Positions 9,189 to 20,800 of a DNA stretch of 64,000 bases are shown here, in pieces. The stretch covers positions 62,001-126,000 of the forward strand of contig JACKQL020000124.1 of the NCBI GenBank assembly GCA_018296165.2. The letters run 5' to 3'. Position 1 is the first letter of the stretch; each line of letters opens with the position of its first letter. The notes under the pieces were generated by a model. That model was given only the letters and a program-made list of their open reading frames with translations, ran no database searches and was not told where the DNA came from. The stretch comes from Termitomyces sp. T153. Taxonomy: Eukaryota > Basidiomycota > Agaricomycetes > Agaricales > Lyophyllaceae. The translations under genes were made by a program, and so were the position numbers.

Positions 9189-10841
9189 ATGATGGCCTCT
9201 GGCACATCCACCTACTCCCTGCACCTTGATGTGGAGATCAAGACCACAGACACTCAGCGGACCTGCAGAGTCACAGTCTTCCTGGACAGCAGAGCAACAG
9301 GACTTTTCTTAGATTCAGAGTTTGTTAAACAACACAGCCTCACTACACAGTCCCTTCCCAAGCCCATTCCTGTTTAGAACATTGACAGAACACCCAATGA
9401 AGCCAGTGCTATTAGCTCCATGGTCAACCTGGTTCTCCACTATCAGAATCATGCAAAGCATGCTGTATTTACCATCACCAGCTTGGGAAGGCAAGACATG
9501 ATCCTTGAGTCCATGTGGCTCCAAGAGCATAACTCCAAGGTTGATTGGACCAAAGGGGAGGTCACCATGAGCAGGTGCCCCCAGAAGTGCTCTGCCTATG
9601 CCACAGAGGACCAGGCAGAGCATCAGACCCAAGTCTGAGAGCATGCAGCCATCCACACATGTCACATGGGCCCTCTCCCCATTGCTGATCTGGACCTCTG
9701 GAACCCCCCACCTCTGGCATTCCCTCATAGGGAGGCCCTCTACAAGGACATTTGGAGCAATGGTGCAGCCCCAGAGGAGGAGCAGGGAGGGGAGATTGGC
9801 AGCATATACTAGCTAGAGCTCCCAGACAAAGCAGTAGAGGCGGGAGATCAAATCTATGTTACCATTGTTCACCTCCCATCCTCCATCATGGAGATCCAGG
9901 CTAGCTAGACTATGTCCCAGAGATTGGCCCAGGCTTTTGCTACTAACACTGCACCCCAAAAGTTCTGGGATGTGGTATCCCTCTACTTGCATGTGTTTGA
10001 GGATGTGTTTTCCAAAGCCTTCTTCGACTACCTTCCAGAGCACAAGAGGTGGGACCATGCCATCAAACTGTTACTAAACTCTACACCCTCCAGCTGCAAG
10101 GTCTACCTGCTAGCACCCCAGGAGCAGGACAAGCTCAATGTGTTCCTGCAGGAGAACTTGAACTCTAGTCACATCTATCTGAACAAGTCTCTGATGGCTT
10201 CTCTGGTCTTCTTCATTAAAAAGAAGGATGGCTCCTTCCAACTGGTGCAGGACTATTGAGTACTCAATGCCATGATAGTGAAGAACTGCTACCCCTTCCC
10301 ACTCATCTCCGAGCTCATCAACAACCTCTAGGGGGCAAGATACTTCACTAAACTGAATGTCTGGTCATGCATATTCAGGAAGGAGACAAGTGGAAGGCTG
10401 CCTTCCATACCAACCATGGATTGTTTGAGCTGCTCATTATGTTCTTCAGACTCACCAATAGCCCTGCCACCTTCTAGACCATGATGAACAACATCTTCTA
10501 GGACCTCATTGCAGAGGGTGTAGTGTGTGTGTACCTTGATGACATCCTCATGTACACCAAAATGCTAGAGGAACACTGTTGGATCACTTGTCTCATCCTA
10601 GAGCACCTCCACCAGCACCAGCTCTACCTCAAGCCAGAGAAGTGTGAGTTTGAACAAACCTGGATTGAGTATCTTGGCCTGATCATCTCCCACAGAACTG
10701 CAGAAATGGACCCAGTGAAGGTAGCAGGAGTGGCCAGAGCCCAAGAACAAGAAGGAGGTGCAGGCATTTCTTGGATTCATGAACTTCTATTGAAGGTTCA
10801 TCCAGGACTTCTCACATCATGCCTACCCACTATTTGACCTC
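9189..10841 (+). pseudogene. Protease and reverse transcriptase of B2
   Basis: Protease: VFLDSRATGLFLDSEFV (Asp-Ser-Arg where DSGA/DSGAT is usual), then VNLVLHY and ITSLGRQDMILESMWL. RT: EHKRWDHAIKLL, SLMASLVFFIKKKDGSFQLV, a broken core with stops at 10258 and 10329, a frameshift after KLNVW, then CVYLDDILMYTKMLEEH holding the catalytic YLDD (about 10530-10545), YLGLIISH and a frameshift after the KVAGVA segment. Several stops are TGA/TAG at places where Trp or Gln is expected. Non-functional. Confidence 0.78.
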
Positions 10842-12364
10842 ATGGGGAAGGATGTTACATGGAGCTGGGGACCTCTGGAGCAGATGGCCTTCAATACTCT
10901 CAAGTGTGCCATGACCTCCAGACCTGTCCTTCTATTCCTGGATGACAACTCCCCCTTTTGCATGAAGGCTGACAGCTCTGGCTTTGCTACTGGGGCTGTG
11001 CTCTCACAGCAATCTCCAGAGGATAGGAAGTGGCATCTGGTGGCCTTTTACTCCAAGAACTTGAATGTGGTGGAGCAGAACTATGAGATCCATGACAAGG
11101 AGATGCTGGCCATCATCCAGTCATTCAAGGAGTGGCAGCACTTCCTGGAGAGCATGCAGCACAAGTTTGACATCTGGATTGACCACAAGAACCTCAAATA
11201 TTTCTGGATGGCCAAAAAGCTGTCCCTCTCCCTTGCCAACTTTGACTTCTTCCTGCACTACAATCCTGGCCAGAGCATGGGAAAGCTGGATGCCCTGTCT
11301 CAGAGAGCAGACCATGGCACAGGAGAAGGAGATAACAGCAACATTGTGCTCCTCTGCCCTGAGCTGTTCACAATCAGGGCTATGGAGGGTCTTGCTGTTG
11401 ATGGAGTGGAGATGGAGATCCTCCAGGACATATGGCAGAGCAAACAGGATGGTCAGCAGGAGGAGCTTGTGGCACAGGCTGCTTGGGCACTGAAGTTGGG
11501 GCACACTACTGGTATCAAGGCAGTCCATGCAGACAAATAGGCCCTCCAAGATGGAATCTTGACCTTCCAAGACCGCATCTATGTCCCCAACATTCTGGAG
11601 CTCTGTTGGAGGATTGTGGAGCAACACCACAACTCCTGCATTGCAGTGCACTCTTGGCAGTAGAATATACTAGAGCTGGTATTGCAGAACTACTGGTGGC
11701 CCCAGATGTCCTGGTATATTGGATCCTACACTAGTACCTGCAATCTCTGCCTCCAGCCCAAGCCCCAGCACCAACTCTCCTATGGACAGTTACACCTGCT
11801 GCCAGTGCCCATAGAACAATAGAGCATAGCATCCATAGACTTCATTGTAGAGCTCCCTGATGCCCATGGCTATCATCCAATCATGGTAGTGGTGGACCTG
11901 TATGGCAAGAGAGCACACTTCATTCCAACCCACATTACCTGCTCTGCCATGGGTGCCACAAACATGTACTAGAGGAACATCTAGAAGCTCCATAGTGTCT
12001 CCAATGCCTATGTCTCAGATTGAGGACCACAATTTGTGGCAGAGTTCACCCATGAGCTCTATCAACTGCTTGGAGTAAGGCTACACACCACCATGGCCTA
12101 CCACCCTCAGTCCAATGGTCAGATGAAGCACATAAATCAGGAGTTGGAACAGTACCTCCACCTCTTCTGCAACAAATGCCAGGACAACTGGGACAAACTC
12201 CTCCCCAATGCCAAATTCCAGTACAACAACCATGTTCATGTGTCCACCCAGTTCTCCCCATTTTTCATGGGTTTTGAACTCCAGACCTGACCCTTGGAGA
12301 ATGAGGCAGTAGATGAATTTGTGGACTGGATGAAGAGGTCATAGAAGGGGGCCTGAGCTGTGCT
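10842..12364 (+). pseudogene. RNase H and integrase of B2
   Basis: The best preserved part of B2. RNase H is open for 232 codons: KADSSGFATGAVLSQQ (first Asp), YEIHDKEMLAIIQS (Glu), WIDHKNLKYF (Asp), GKLDALSQRA. Integrase follows after one stop: a zinc-binding region with HHNSCIAVHS and CNLC, the first catalytic Asp in SIDFIVELPDAHGY, the second in AYVSD-stop-GPQFVAEF (stop right after the Asp), and Glu in NGQMKHINQELEQYL. It breaks off in the C-terminal domain at 12364, where a family E LTR fragment is joined. The enzymes would degrade the RNA strand and insert the cDNA. Confidence 0.8.
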
Positions 12365-13377
12365 GTAGCTTGGTGGAGTGTTAAGCACAAGTCTGTAAGC
12401 AAGGAAGTGGAGGCTATGCAAGTGATAGGAGTGGAGGTTATGCAAGTGACAGAAGCAGAGGCTATGTGAGTGGTGGGACTAAAGCCAGAGCTTGATGGGG
12501 GATCAACAGAAGTTCATGGAGTTTGGAGCTGAGTGCATAGTGAGGTCCAGAGTCAGTTAACAGAATGTGTTGATGTTTGTAATTGTAAGTGCAGAGTTCA
12601 TAAAAGCATTAGGGTTGGAAAAGACTTGAACACAATAGGCAGAATGGATCAACCAAGATGAGACATAGCTGAATGGAATGAGGTGGAGTCAGGACAAGAT
12701 TGAGATGAGAACAAAATAGATTCAGGCAGAGATACAAAATGATAATGAGGATAATAATGGAATAGAGATGAGGCAAAACCAGGAGACTGAGATAAGATTG
12801 GGAGACTGGGAGTAAGAAGAGATATAACATGGAATACAAAATACAAGAAGGAAACAATCAGAGACACATCAGGTAAGGCAATATCAAGACTCGAGTATGA
12901 AGAGCTACTCTATGACTTATATACTGACTACTAGAGAGCTCCAGGGGACATCAGCTGTGGTGGCAGGGCTTGGTGGAGCTTGGTGGAGTCAATGGGTGTT
13001 GGTTGTGATTAGGGGGCAGGCTACATTGATATATTGATGGGATCAGTTGGAAATGTGAGCTGTCCCAAGGTCATTGTAATACTCCAAAGTAGGTCAGAGA
13101 ACTAGGGTGATGGGCTAGTGATGTATGTTGGAGTTAGGAATGGTGGGGAATGGTTCCAGGGGCTCAGAAGATCCAGGGGGAATGTTGGCGGCTGCAGAGA
13201 AGACATTGGAGTTGGCCAGGGGGCCATCAGAATTAGCCAGAGAAGAGTTGGAGTTAGCTGGAGTGGGCACAGAGGGTAGATATTGGTTGGGGGAGTTTGA
13301 TGGGGCATTGGAGGAGGCTCTGGGGGAGTGGGAGGGTTGGAGGTGATGTGCAGGGGTCCAGGGAATGGGTGGTGACA
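12365..13377 (-). repeat. Truncated family E LTR
   Basis: Matches the solo LTR 14401-15586 on the opposite strand. The right end (GGTGGTGACA, reverse complement TGTCACCACC) is the intact LTR start, while the 3' end (about 150 bp) is missing at 12364. The host element has also lost integrase C-terminal sequence here. CG sites of the solo copy are mostly TG or CA here. Confidence 0.75.
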
Positions 13378-13672
13378 CCCCCATAGTGGTTGACAACAAA
13401 AAGGAGTATGAGGTGGAAGAAATCCTGGACAGCTGTTTATTCCAGAGATGACTACAGTACAAGGTGAAGAGAAAAGACTACAGAGTCAAGGATATATCCT
13501 GGGAGCCATGGAAGAATGTACACACCCCCAGACTTGTCAAGGAGTTCTACCAGAGACATCCAGATGCTCTGCATGCCATATGAGGGATCTACCCCATCTT
13601 GCCTGTGGACTGAGCAATCCAGGACTTTTTCTATTCTGCACATCAAGATGCCACATGCTAGAGGGGGAGTGA
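13378..13672 (+). pseudogene. Chromodomain tail of B2 polyprotein and polypurine tract
   Basis: VVDNKKEYEVEEILDSC, then LQYKVKRKDYRVKDISWEPW: the chromodomain pattern (Y-x-VE-x-IL ... YxVKWKGY ... WEP) that targets chromovirus integrase to histone-methylated chromatin. Stops interrupt it. It ends with HQDATC-stop directly before the polypurine tract CTAGAGGGGGAGTGA (13658-13672). Confidence 0.8.
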
Positions 13673-13839
13673 TGTCAGGGAACTTCCATTTTCAACCTCT
13701 GTAACTGGTTCCAGCATCTCTGCAGATCATCTGACACCTCCGCAGCACTTTTCAGAACTGTGGAGATCTCTGGAGCACTGTGGAGTTCTTCATATTACCT
13801 CAGCAACCATTGCCCTAGGGTTAGGAGTAACTCCAGTCA
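13673..13839 (+). repeat. 3' LTR of B2
   Basis: Begins TGTCAGGGAACTTCC, ends near ACTCCAGTCA. Same family as the 169-bp LTR at 57089-57257 (shared CTGGTTCCAGC and GCCCTAGGGTTAGGAG). Right end uncertain by about 15 bp. Confidence 0.65.
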
Positions 13840-13856
13840 CCTGCACAGCAGTTCAT

Positions 13857-14154
13857 CAGGGGGAGGTGCTGGAGGGGTTGGCTGAGTTATAGAAAGAGCA
13901 CAGGGGGCACTAAGACACTGGTGGGAGAGAGACCTTTTGAGGAACTAATCACAAAGGAGCTTCCAGACCAAATCTAGAGACTTGTTCTGCTGTAAGAGCA
14001 ACCTCTGGAGGCTGTGGCTCAATCACACAACTGGCAGAGGGAGATCCAAAGTCTATTCAGCACAGTACAATGTCTACAAGTAGGACTACACACCTGGCAG
14101 AGGGAGATTCAAAGAGAACAAGTCTGAGAATCTCCAGTGCCTGTCTTTAGCAGA
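13857..14154 (-). mobile_element. Inverted fragment of gypsy family A (5' leader and LTR end)
   Basis: Reverse complement of the region 5590-5890 of A1: leader sequence (13857-13990), then the LTR 3' part starting TGTAAGAGCAACC at 13991. It contains the extra AGTCTATTCAGCACAGTAC block also present in the left LTR of element D. Both ends are broken. Confidence 0.65.
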
Positions 14155-14400
14155 AACACCATGCAAAAGATCAAGATATCAAAATGCTAAGTCCCTCCAC
14201 TCTCCATACCTCCAAACAAAAGGCTAATGTGAGTTCCTTAACCTCTCATCTTGACACCCTCACTCATCATCTCAATACTCTCAACATTGCTCTCTCTTTG
14301 TCTCAGACCAAACTCAATGGCCTGACCATCTTTGTGAATCGAAGATCTTGCTGAGTTTGAAAAACACAGCTGAACTTTGAATTTGCATCAGTATGTAATG
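14155..14400. other. Low-complexity spacer, no gene seen
   Basis: Short open stretch rich in Ser, Leu and Thr codons on the plus strand, but no recognisable domain. The last five bases, TAATG, are the left target duplication of the solo LTR. Confidence 0.4.
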
Positions 14401-15586
14401 TGTCACGACCCGTCCCCTGAACCCCTGCACATCATCCATCAACCCCCGAACCCCCAAAAAACCCCCAACGCTCTGCCGAACTTCTGCCCATGCTCCACGC
14501 CTATTTCGGCTAACTCCGACACCTCCCCGGCTAACTCCGATGGCCCCCTGGCCAACTTCGGTGCCTTCCCCGCAGCCACTGACACTTACCGTGGGTTTCC
14601 TGAACCCCGAGAACCACCCCCACTGTTCCCGATCTTCGCCACCCATCATCAACTCAACACCCTGGTTCCTCCGACCTATTCCGGAGTATCACGACAACCT
14701 CAGGGCGACCCGCGTTCCCCAATGATCCCATCAACGTATCAGCATGGCCCGATACTTGATTGCAACCAACACCCGCCCGCTCCGTCGAGCTCCGCCAAGC
14801 CCCGCCGCTGCAGCCAATGTACCCCAAAGTTCTCTGGTAGTCAGTATATAAGCCGTCAAGTAGCTCCTCATACTCTAGTCTTGATATTGCTTAACATTAC
14901 CTATGGTCTGATTGTTTCCTTTTCGTGTTTGTGTTTTGTGTTTTGTGTCTCGTTCTCCTTACTCTCAGTCTCCCAGTCTTATCTCAGTCTCCTGGTCTTA
15001 TCTCAGTCTCCTGGTCTTATCTCAGTCTCCCTGTCTTGCCTCGTCTTCATTTCATTATCATTCTCGTTATTGTTTTGTATCTCCACTCGAATCTACTCTT
15101 GTCCCATATCAACTCCATTCCCTTTTGTCTGACGCTGTCTTGGTGACTCCGTCCAACCATTGTGCCCAAGTCTTCATCAACCCTAACGACCTCACGAACT
15201 CCGCAATTATGATTATGAACTCTGACACTCCTTCACCAGGTCTGAACCTCGCTCTTCGCTCAGTCCCGGACTCCATCAACTCCAAATGATCTCCCATCAA
15301 ACCCCGGCTCCGTTCCCATTGATCACACAGCCACCTACTCCTTCGCTTCTGCAAATCTCCCATATAGTCTTCTGCCTGAACCCCGCCAAGACTGTCTCGT
15401 TTCCTTGCAATCCGACCTCTCCGGGCCTTCCTGGATCCATCCGGATCACATCCCACCAACTATCTGCACAAGCCATCAGTGCCCGGGACGTCTTCGAGTG
15501 TTCGGTTACCAATGCAAGGGGATCACGCCCGCCTAATAAGGACTCGCCCAGTGCAGCTGAGCCCCCGAGGTCAGCGGAACCTGACA
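14401..15586 (+). repeat. Solo LTR of chromovirus family E, CG-rich
   Basis: 1186 bp from TGTCACGACCCG to CGGAACCTGACA, with perfect 5-bp target duplications TAATG (14396-14400 and 15587-15591). TGTCA and TGACA form the terminal inverted repeat. Internal features: TATATAAG at 14845 and three tandem copies of a 19-20 bp CAGTCTCCTGGTCTTAT-type unit (about 14961-15030). CG dinucleotides are abundant, whereas other LTRs of this family (25364-26417, 32116-33259, 53674-54832, 12365-13377) have TG or CA at the same places. This solo LTR arose by recombination between two LTRs of a recent insertion. Confidence 0.9.
14845..14852 (+). promoter_or_regulatory. TATA box of the family E LTR
   Basis: TATATAAG in a block (GGTAGTCAGTATATAAGCC) kept in all family E LTRs here despite their decay. 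It is expected to set the U3/R border about 30 bp further on. Inference from position and conservation. Confidence 0.5.
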
Positions 15587-15591
15587 TAATG

Positions 15592-16299
15592 GAGTGTTCC
15601 ATTACTATGTGTGAAGTTTACTTTATTTAATTATTTAGTTATATTATTATTGTAGCATTGCCTGATGCTACTTATAAAACCCCTTACTTTACTTACATAA
15701 GGCAGCACCTTATTTCATACTTTGTAGACAGAATCACAACTGGTTTTGACTTACAAAGTGTGAATTGTAAGCTGCATGACCCATAACAGAAATGTTACAT
15801 CAAGTCATTCAGCTGCATTTCATGGTCCTAATGAATGGACACAAAGAGGTCAATGTCATGCTCATTTGTTAACTTGACTTGTTGGTGCACTCAATCATTC
15901 AGATATTCATGCTAAATCAAAGTATGAACCTTAATATAATTGAAAGTTGTTTTGTTTTTTATTGGATTGGATGTTGATGCTAAATATGAACCTTGTGTGG
16001 AACACCCTCCTCATGTCCCTCCTCCTGCATAATCTGAAAAAGATATTGAAAAATGGAAAGACTTGCTTGCAACTGAAAAAAAAAAAGTGGTGCAACTCTT
16101 CAGCAACATGATTGCAGGCCTGTTGCCATAAATATGATCATGAAAACAAATGCTGATTTTGGTTTCCCCGATGAACTTGTATCTGAATCAAGATTGGATC
16201 CTGAGTGTCACTGTGGGACCAGTACAAATCTGTAAATAGATTATCAGTCATCAGCAATTACAGGGAAGGAAAGCTCTGTTCTATAACACCATTAGCTAT
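15592..16299. other. AT-rich non-coding stretch
   Basis: About 700 bp with poly-T and poly-A runs, no open frame longer than 60 codons and no match elsewhere in the window. It may be original host sequence between insertions. Confidence 0.45.
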
Positions 16300-17570
16300 C
16301 CATCCTCAGAAGGGTCAGAGTCAGGTGCAACCAGCTGCAAGAGGCCAGGACACAGCAAGAAGTTTCTGAAAAGATTCTCAGCCTGAACCCTCTCTTTGAT
16401 TGCATGTCCTGACTTTGATAATATCAGTTTATCATAGGTGTCCTGGCACATAGCAGGTATGTGCATTGGCATATATAGGCACTCAGAGATCCCTTGTTCA
16501 ATCATGAGTTTCACAAGGTTCAAACCAAGATGCATGGCTTCTGTAACTGTATGCTTGGCCTGATGAACACAAGATAAGCTCAGCATTTCTGAGGTAGATA
16601 CTAATAGAGACAGACTATAACTCTGGTGTTCATCTGCAAGAAATAAAATGCTGCAGTTGTGTGGTTGACTAGAAATTTGACTGTCCATGAGCACCTCACA
16701 TGAATAAATTGGAGTCAGGCAAGAGAGAAAGAAGGCTAGAGAATTGTACCTGCTCTCACATATGAATAGCCTCTCCTAGGCCATTACCAAACACTTAGAG
16801 GGGATGAACAACAAGCCTCACTCCCAAAAAAGCTGTCAAACCTGAACTTTGATATTGCAAGCTGCAAAAATGTACTTCTCAATAAAGAGACTGCTTATAC
16901 CAAAAAGAGCCTATGAGGGAAACAGTCAATCACATGTCAAACAGAAAAGAACAATACAAAGGTACCCTCACTCTAGTCTGGGTAGCAAGAAACTTTTCCT
17001 AAAGCATTGCCTTGTCATCACAAACAACCATATCAATACCCCAGCCATCTGCAGTTGCTTTTGGAATGACAGGATAACCAATGTGTTTCACTGCTTCCAG
17101 CACATTAACAGCACTGGCAAGTACTCCAATTGAACCTGGTACAACAGGAACACCAGCATCAGCAGCACAAGCCTCATTCTTCAACCCCATTTTCTGAATC
17201 AAATCTGGACAGGGCCCAAGCCATGGGATCCCAGAGTTAACAATGAGCAATGCAAATTCAGCATTCTCTGAAAGGAATTCATATCAGCATTGTGAAAGAC
17301 AGATAGACTTTGTCCTGCCAGATATGCTTTTAACTCAAGCTCAGCAGAGCCCTCTGCTGCACTCTGGAGGAGAGGGACAGGCTTGTCAATGAAAGAAACG
17401 TGGAGTGAAAGGGCATCTGATAGCATATAAATAGCAATAGTTCATATACAAAGTTCCTTTGTGGGTACAAATAATGTAAATAGCAATTTTGCCCCTGTTT
17501 GTGACTAGGAGCTTTGTACCCTTGAACATCACCTGTAGAAACAACTCGGAGGGACATAATCAATGCACCT
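16300..17570 (-). pseudogene. Biotin carboxylase domain pseudogene (copy B)
   Basis: The most complete of the fragments. On the minus strand: KAPSHKQGQNCYLHYL region (KLLVANRGEIA equivalent, frameshifted), SDALSLHVSFIDKPVPLL, ENAEFALLIVNSG, LGPCPDLIQKMGLKNEA, AGVPVVPGSIG, VLEAVKHIGYPVIPKATAD (ATP-grasp), FGNGLGEAIHM, TEAMHLGLNLVKLMIEQGIS, SGHAIKERVQAENLFRNFLL, CPGLLQLV. This order follows the biotin carboxylase fold of urea carboxylase/amidolyase and related acyl-CoA carboxylases, which carboxylate biotin using ATP and bicarbonate. Metal/ATP-binding segments are missing or broken by stops. The biotinyl and transferase domains are absent. It lies 320 bp after the NTPase stop, same strand, and the same junction occurs in copies A and C. 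Confidence 0.75.
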
Positions 17571-17893
17571 GTGACTTTTGAAGGTTCACGAGAGAGTAGT
17601 GTACATGTACATCATACATGTATAGTTAGCAGTTCACAGCTGTCTGCACAATGGTCTACTGAAGACGAGGATAGGTTCCTATCTCTGCACAGGTTTATGT
17701 GATTGATCCAGGCTCAGGACTTTGTATGCTCGCTGAGGCTTACTATGATTTGGGTGATGAATACAAAACCTCCATTTACTGGCCACCTGACCCAGACTTC
17801 TTTATCTGTTGTTCTGGATCCCATCCTGCTCCCCACACTCACACTCACCACCCTTCAAGAACATACTGCTTTAGCTTGGATATATGTGGTAAA
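17571..17893 (-). other. Linker between NTPase gene and biotin carboxylase pseudogene
   Basis: 3' untranslated region or linker of NTPase copy B. Its equivalent is split by the inserted LTR element beside copy A (1031-1270 and 3368-3480) and is deleted in copy C. Confidence 0.6.
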
Positions 17894-20800
17894 TTATGAA
17901 ACATCTTCTGCATCTGTATCTCCTGCACCTGCATCTTCTGTATCCGAATATTCGTTGACTACTACCAGGTCCTCCTCGGCCTCTTCATTGGTGTTCTCAT
18001 AGTACTCATCGTCATCATTGTTGTTGTTGTCAGCAATGACAACCTCAGCACCAAGACGACTCTCTTTATTCATCTTTGCCCAATGATACGATGACGGAGC
18101 TACCCAGTACGGCTTCATCCGCCTGACAGCCTCGACTCGATCCTCAGATCGTGGATGCTCTGCCAGCATATCCTTGTGTGCCAAAATATTCGAGTAGTGA
18201 GATTTGTCCTCATCACCAATAACATTGTACACCAGACTCGAACATCCTTTGATGGCTATCTCGTAACGAGGGTGAATGTGCAGAGCCTGACTTCGCGTTG
18301 TCTGTGGGAGTTCACGAGAAATGACCTGAACATCAGCGGGTGTTGGCGGCGGGATTCGCTGTACAGTGTCGCATACAGGACTCGTGGCGACGGGCATCTT
18401 GGCTTGTTTGGTCGTTTCCCGAGTCTGCCTCTGAGCCGTCGGATTAGCGGGCATGGACACCTGGACTGGATTTTTCTTTCGTTGAGCTTGTTGCCCCTTT
18501 CTTTTTGTCCTTCCTACTGTTGACGCCTGCTTCACTTCTGGCTGAGGTGCTTTCTTCTGTTCGGCTGCTAGGTTTCCGAGCTCCATCACAATCGTAATGT
18601 ATGGGAGTTTTCTCCCGTTCTGCATCTGAGGTCTTGTGAAGAACTGGAAGGTCTCCTGAGCATCGATGAGAATGAACTGTTTGTCGACCCTGTCCTTTAT
18701 TTGAATGAAGATGGCCGACATTGACCATCTATCGGGATACTGGGAGTTAGTAGTGGGAATCCACACAGGGATGACAAGGTCTGTCGAAGCCATATTCCCG
18801 TAGCCTTGAATCGCTGTGGCTCTGAGGAAAAGCAGGTAGATAGCCTCGTCAGTGATTGTCGACTTGTCACCTGCCTTGACAAATTGTGTAAAGTGAACGT
18901 AGCCGTCTTTGAATGCGTCTCTAAGTGTCTCCCCTCTCAGGTTGCTCGGCCGCGCATCGAGAACGTCCCCGATGTATTTCTCCGATATCAGGGCCCGGAG
19001 AAAGTCCTCGACGCGAATCATCTGGCTGAACGAGACATCACCACTGACACCACTGAGAACCGCATTGACGTGCTCGTGATCAGGGTTCTTCAAGATAGCG
19101 ATGTCGTGGGCCAGAGTGCAGAGCATCCTCACAACCAACTCCTCTCTGGTTCCCTGGTCGATTAGTCCCAATTCGAGCCATTGTGAGATAGCAGATGGTA
19201 TATTGGTCTTGTATGTTGCTATAATCATCTCGATTTGCTCCGCTGGCGGTAGAGTGGATCCAGTTCTTCCCAATCCTTTGGCGTGGCACCATGTGAATAT
19301 TGCACGGGCAGCAGCTTCTGCCACAAAAGGTTCGGAAGGATATCCACCACGGAAATACTGTTGATGTTTTGGAACGGAGTAGACCGTTCGCATACTACTG
19401 GCGACAAGAAGTCCTTCAAGGAAAACGGCCTCATCTCGATTCGATTCAAAGCTCAAATCCACACGAACGGAAAGAGGAGGAATCAGCTTTTGGAGTGGAA
19501 ATTTGCAAAATATGTCCCGACTTGTGTCTTCAAGACGCAATTCCAACTTAGACATGGCATATTGCACTACTTCTTCCTGGTCTATAGACGGAGTATTTTC
19601 CATAACAGTCCAAAATCTACGCAGTTTAGCACGAAAGAGACAAGGGAAAAACAAAGTCCGTTGGCTTACAAGGGACGGCCAAATCGCGCCATGAACTTCA
19701 ACGAACAAATTTCTTGAGCGGAGTGGGTGCCTTCAATCACAAGGCTCGGCTCCTTCCACGCATCGAAAGGAAGTTCAACAAAAGGAGCGTTCATATTATC
19801 ATCACTGCCTTCAGAATGAGATGACATAGGGCGAGAGGACCAAAAATTACGTGAGCTAGAGACGGTCTCGGACAGTCTCGAATAAGTTGAGAGGAATAAG
19901 GCAAAGACGGGTGCATTCATCATGTACGTGAAGGCTTTGCACAGGCACTGATATGCTGTGCGGTGTGGTTCTGCCGAAACCATAGTCTTGCTGAGATGGT
20001 GGGCTTCGTCGAAATAGAAAACGATAACAGGTTGTATGTCGGTGTGCGCAGGTTCGATTTTCTTCGAGACGGAGTCAATGAATATCTTCACTGGAAATAA
20101 CATCAGTCATAAGTTTTTAGGTGGGTGGCGAGTGTCAGCGAACCTCGATTTCGAAGATGGTCAAATTCGACACGCTCATCCGATATGTCTTCGAAACCTC
20201 GTAAAGGAGACGGGTCGATTGCTGTTGTGTACATCTTGAGACGCTCCGGGCTGAGAGGGGGTCCAAGATATTCTTTCCAATCTGCTGCGACACGTTCGAT
20301 TCCAAGCCCCGACCTTTTCCAGAGATTGATCCAATTATCCACAAAGGCGATGATCTTTAACAAGAACAGGAGGTAGCGACGCTGAACATGAAGTTCCAAG
20401 GTTTCTTTTGTGGTCTTTGTGCAGAAAAAGCGAAGTAGCGGTTGACCGTCGGCCATATCACCCTGTGGAAAGCCTTGATCGTGAGGGTCAGAAGAACGTA
20501 TGAGATCAACCAAAGCAAAGCACCTGATCTATCTCCTGTGGGCCTCAAAACCATCGGGATCATGAAGACCGAGTCGGCGAGCTTGTCCACGAGCCGGGAT
20601 TTACCTGTACCGGATCCTTGAATGATGGCACAGAAATTCGCGTAGGGTCTCTCGAATGAGTTTTGGTACATTGCATTCATCGCGCCTTTCAAGAGTTCAT
20701 GGGCATTCCCCACATACGCCGTCTTCCAGGCTGTTTGTACCAACTCTTTGATAGCTGAGGCGTGCACTCGTCGTAAGTATTTGAGGATGGGAACGGGACT

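Larger units (their letters stand above)
9072..13839 (+). mobile_element. Chromovirus (Ty3/gypsy) family B element, 5'-truncated (B2)
   Basis: Protease to chromodomain, polypurine tract (CTAGAGGGGGAGTGA) and a 3' LTR of about 167 bp beginning TGTCAGGGAAC at 13673. LTR and gag at the 5' side are missing at the fusion with A1. The integrase-to-chromodomain part is broken by a family E LTR fragment (12365-13377). Other family B pieces lie at 22190-25363, 31582-32115 with 54833-55390, 55391-56147 and 57089-57998. Confidence 0.8.

Noticed and set aside
12046..12261. Cys-rich minus-strand ORF (also 24497-24814)
   Set aside because: Shadow of the integrase frame on the other strand; both copies occur because integrase is conserved.
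16300..17570. Functional biotin carboxylase gene
   Set aside because: Frameshifts and stops in every copy, missing metal-binding segments, and no biotinyl or transferase domains.
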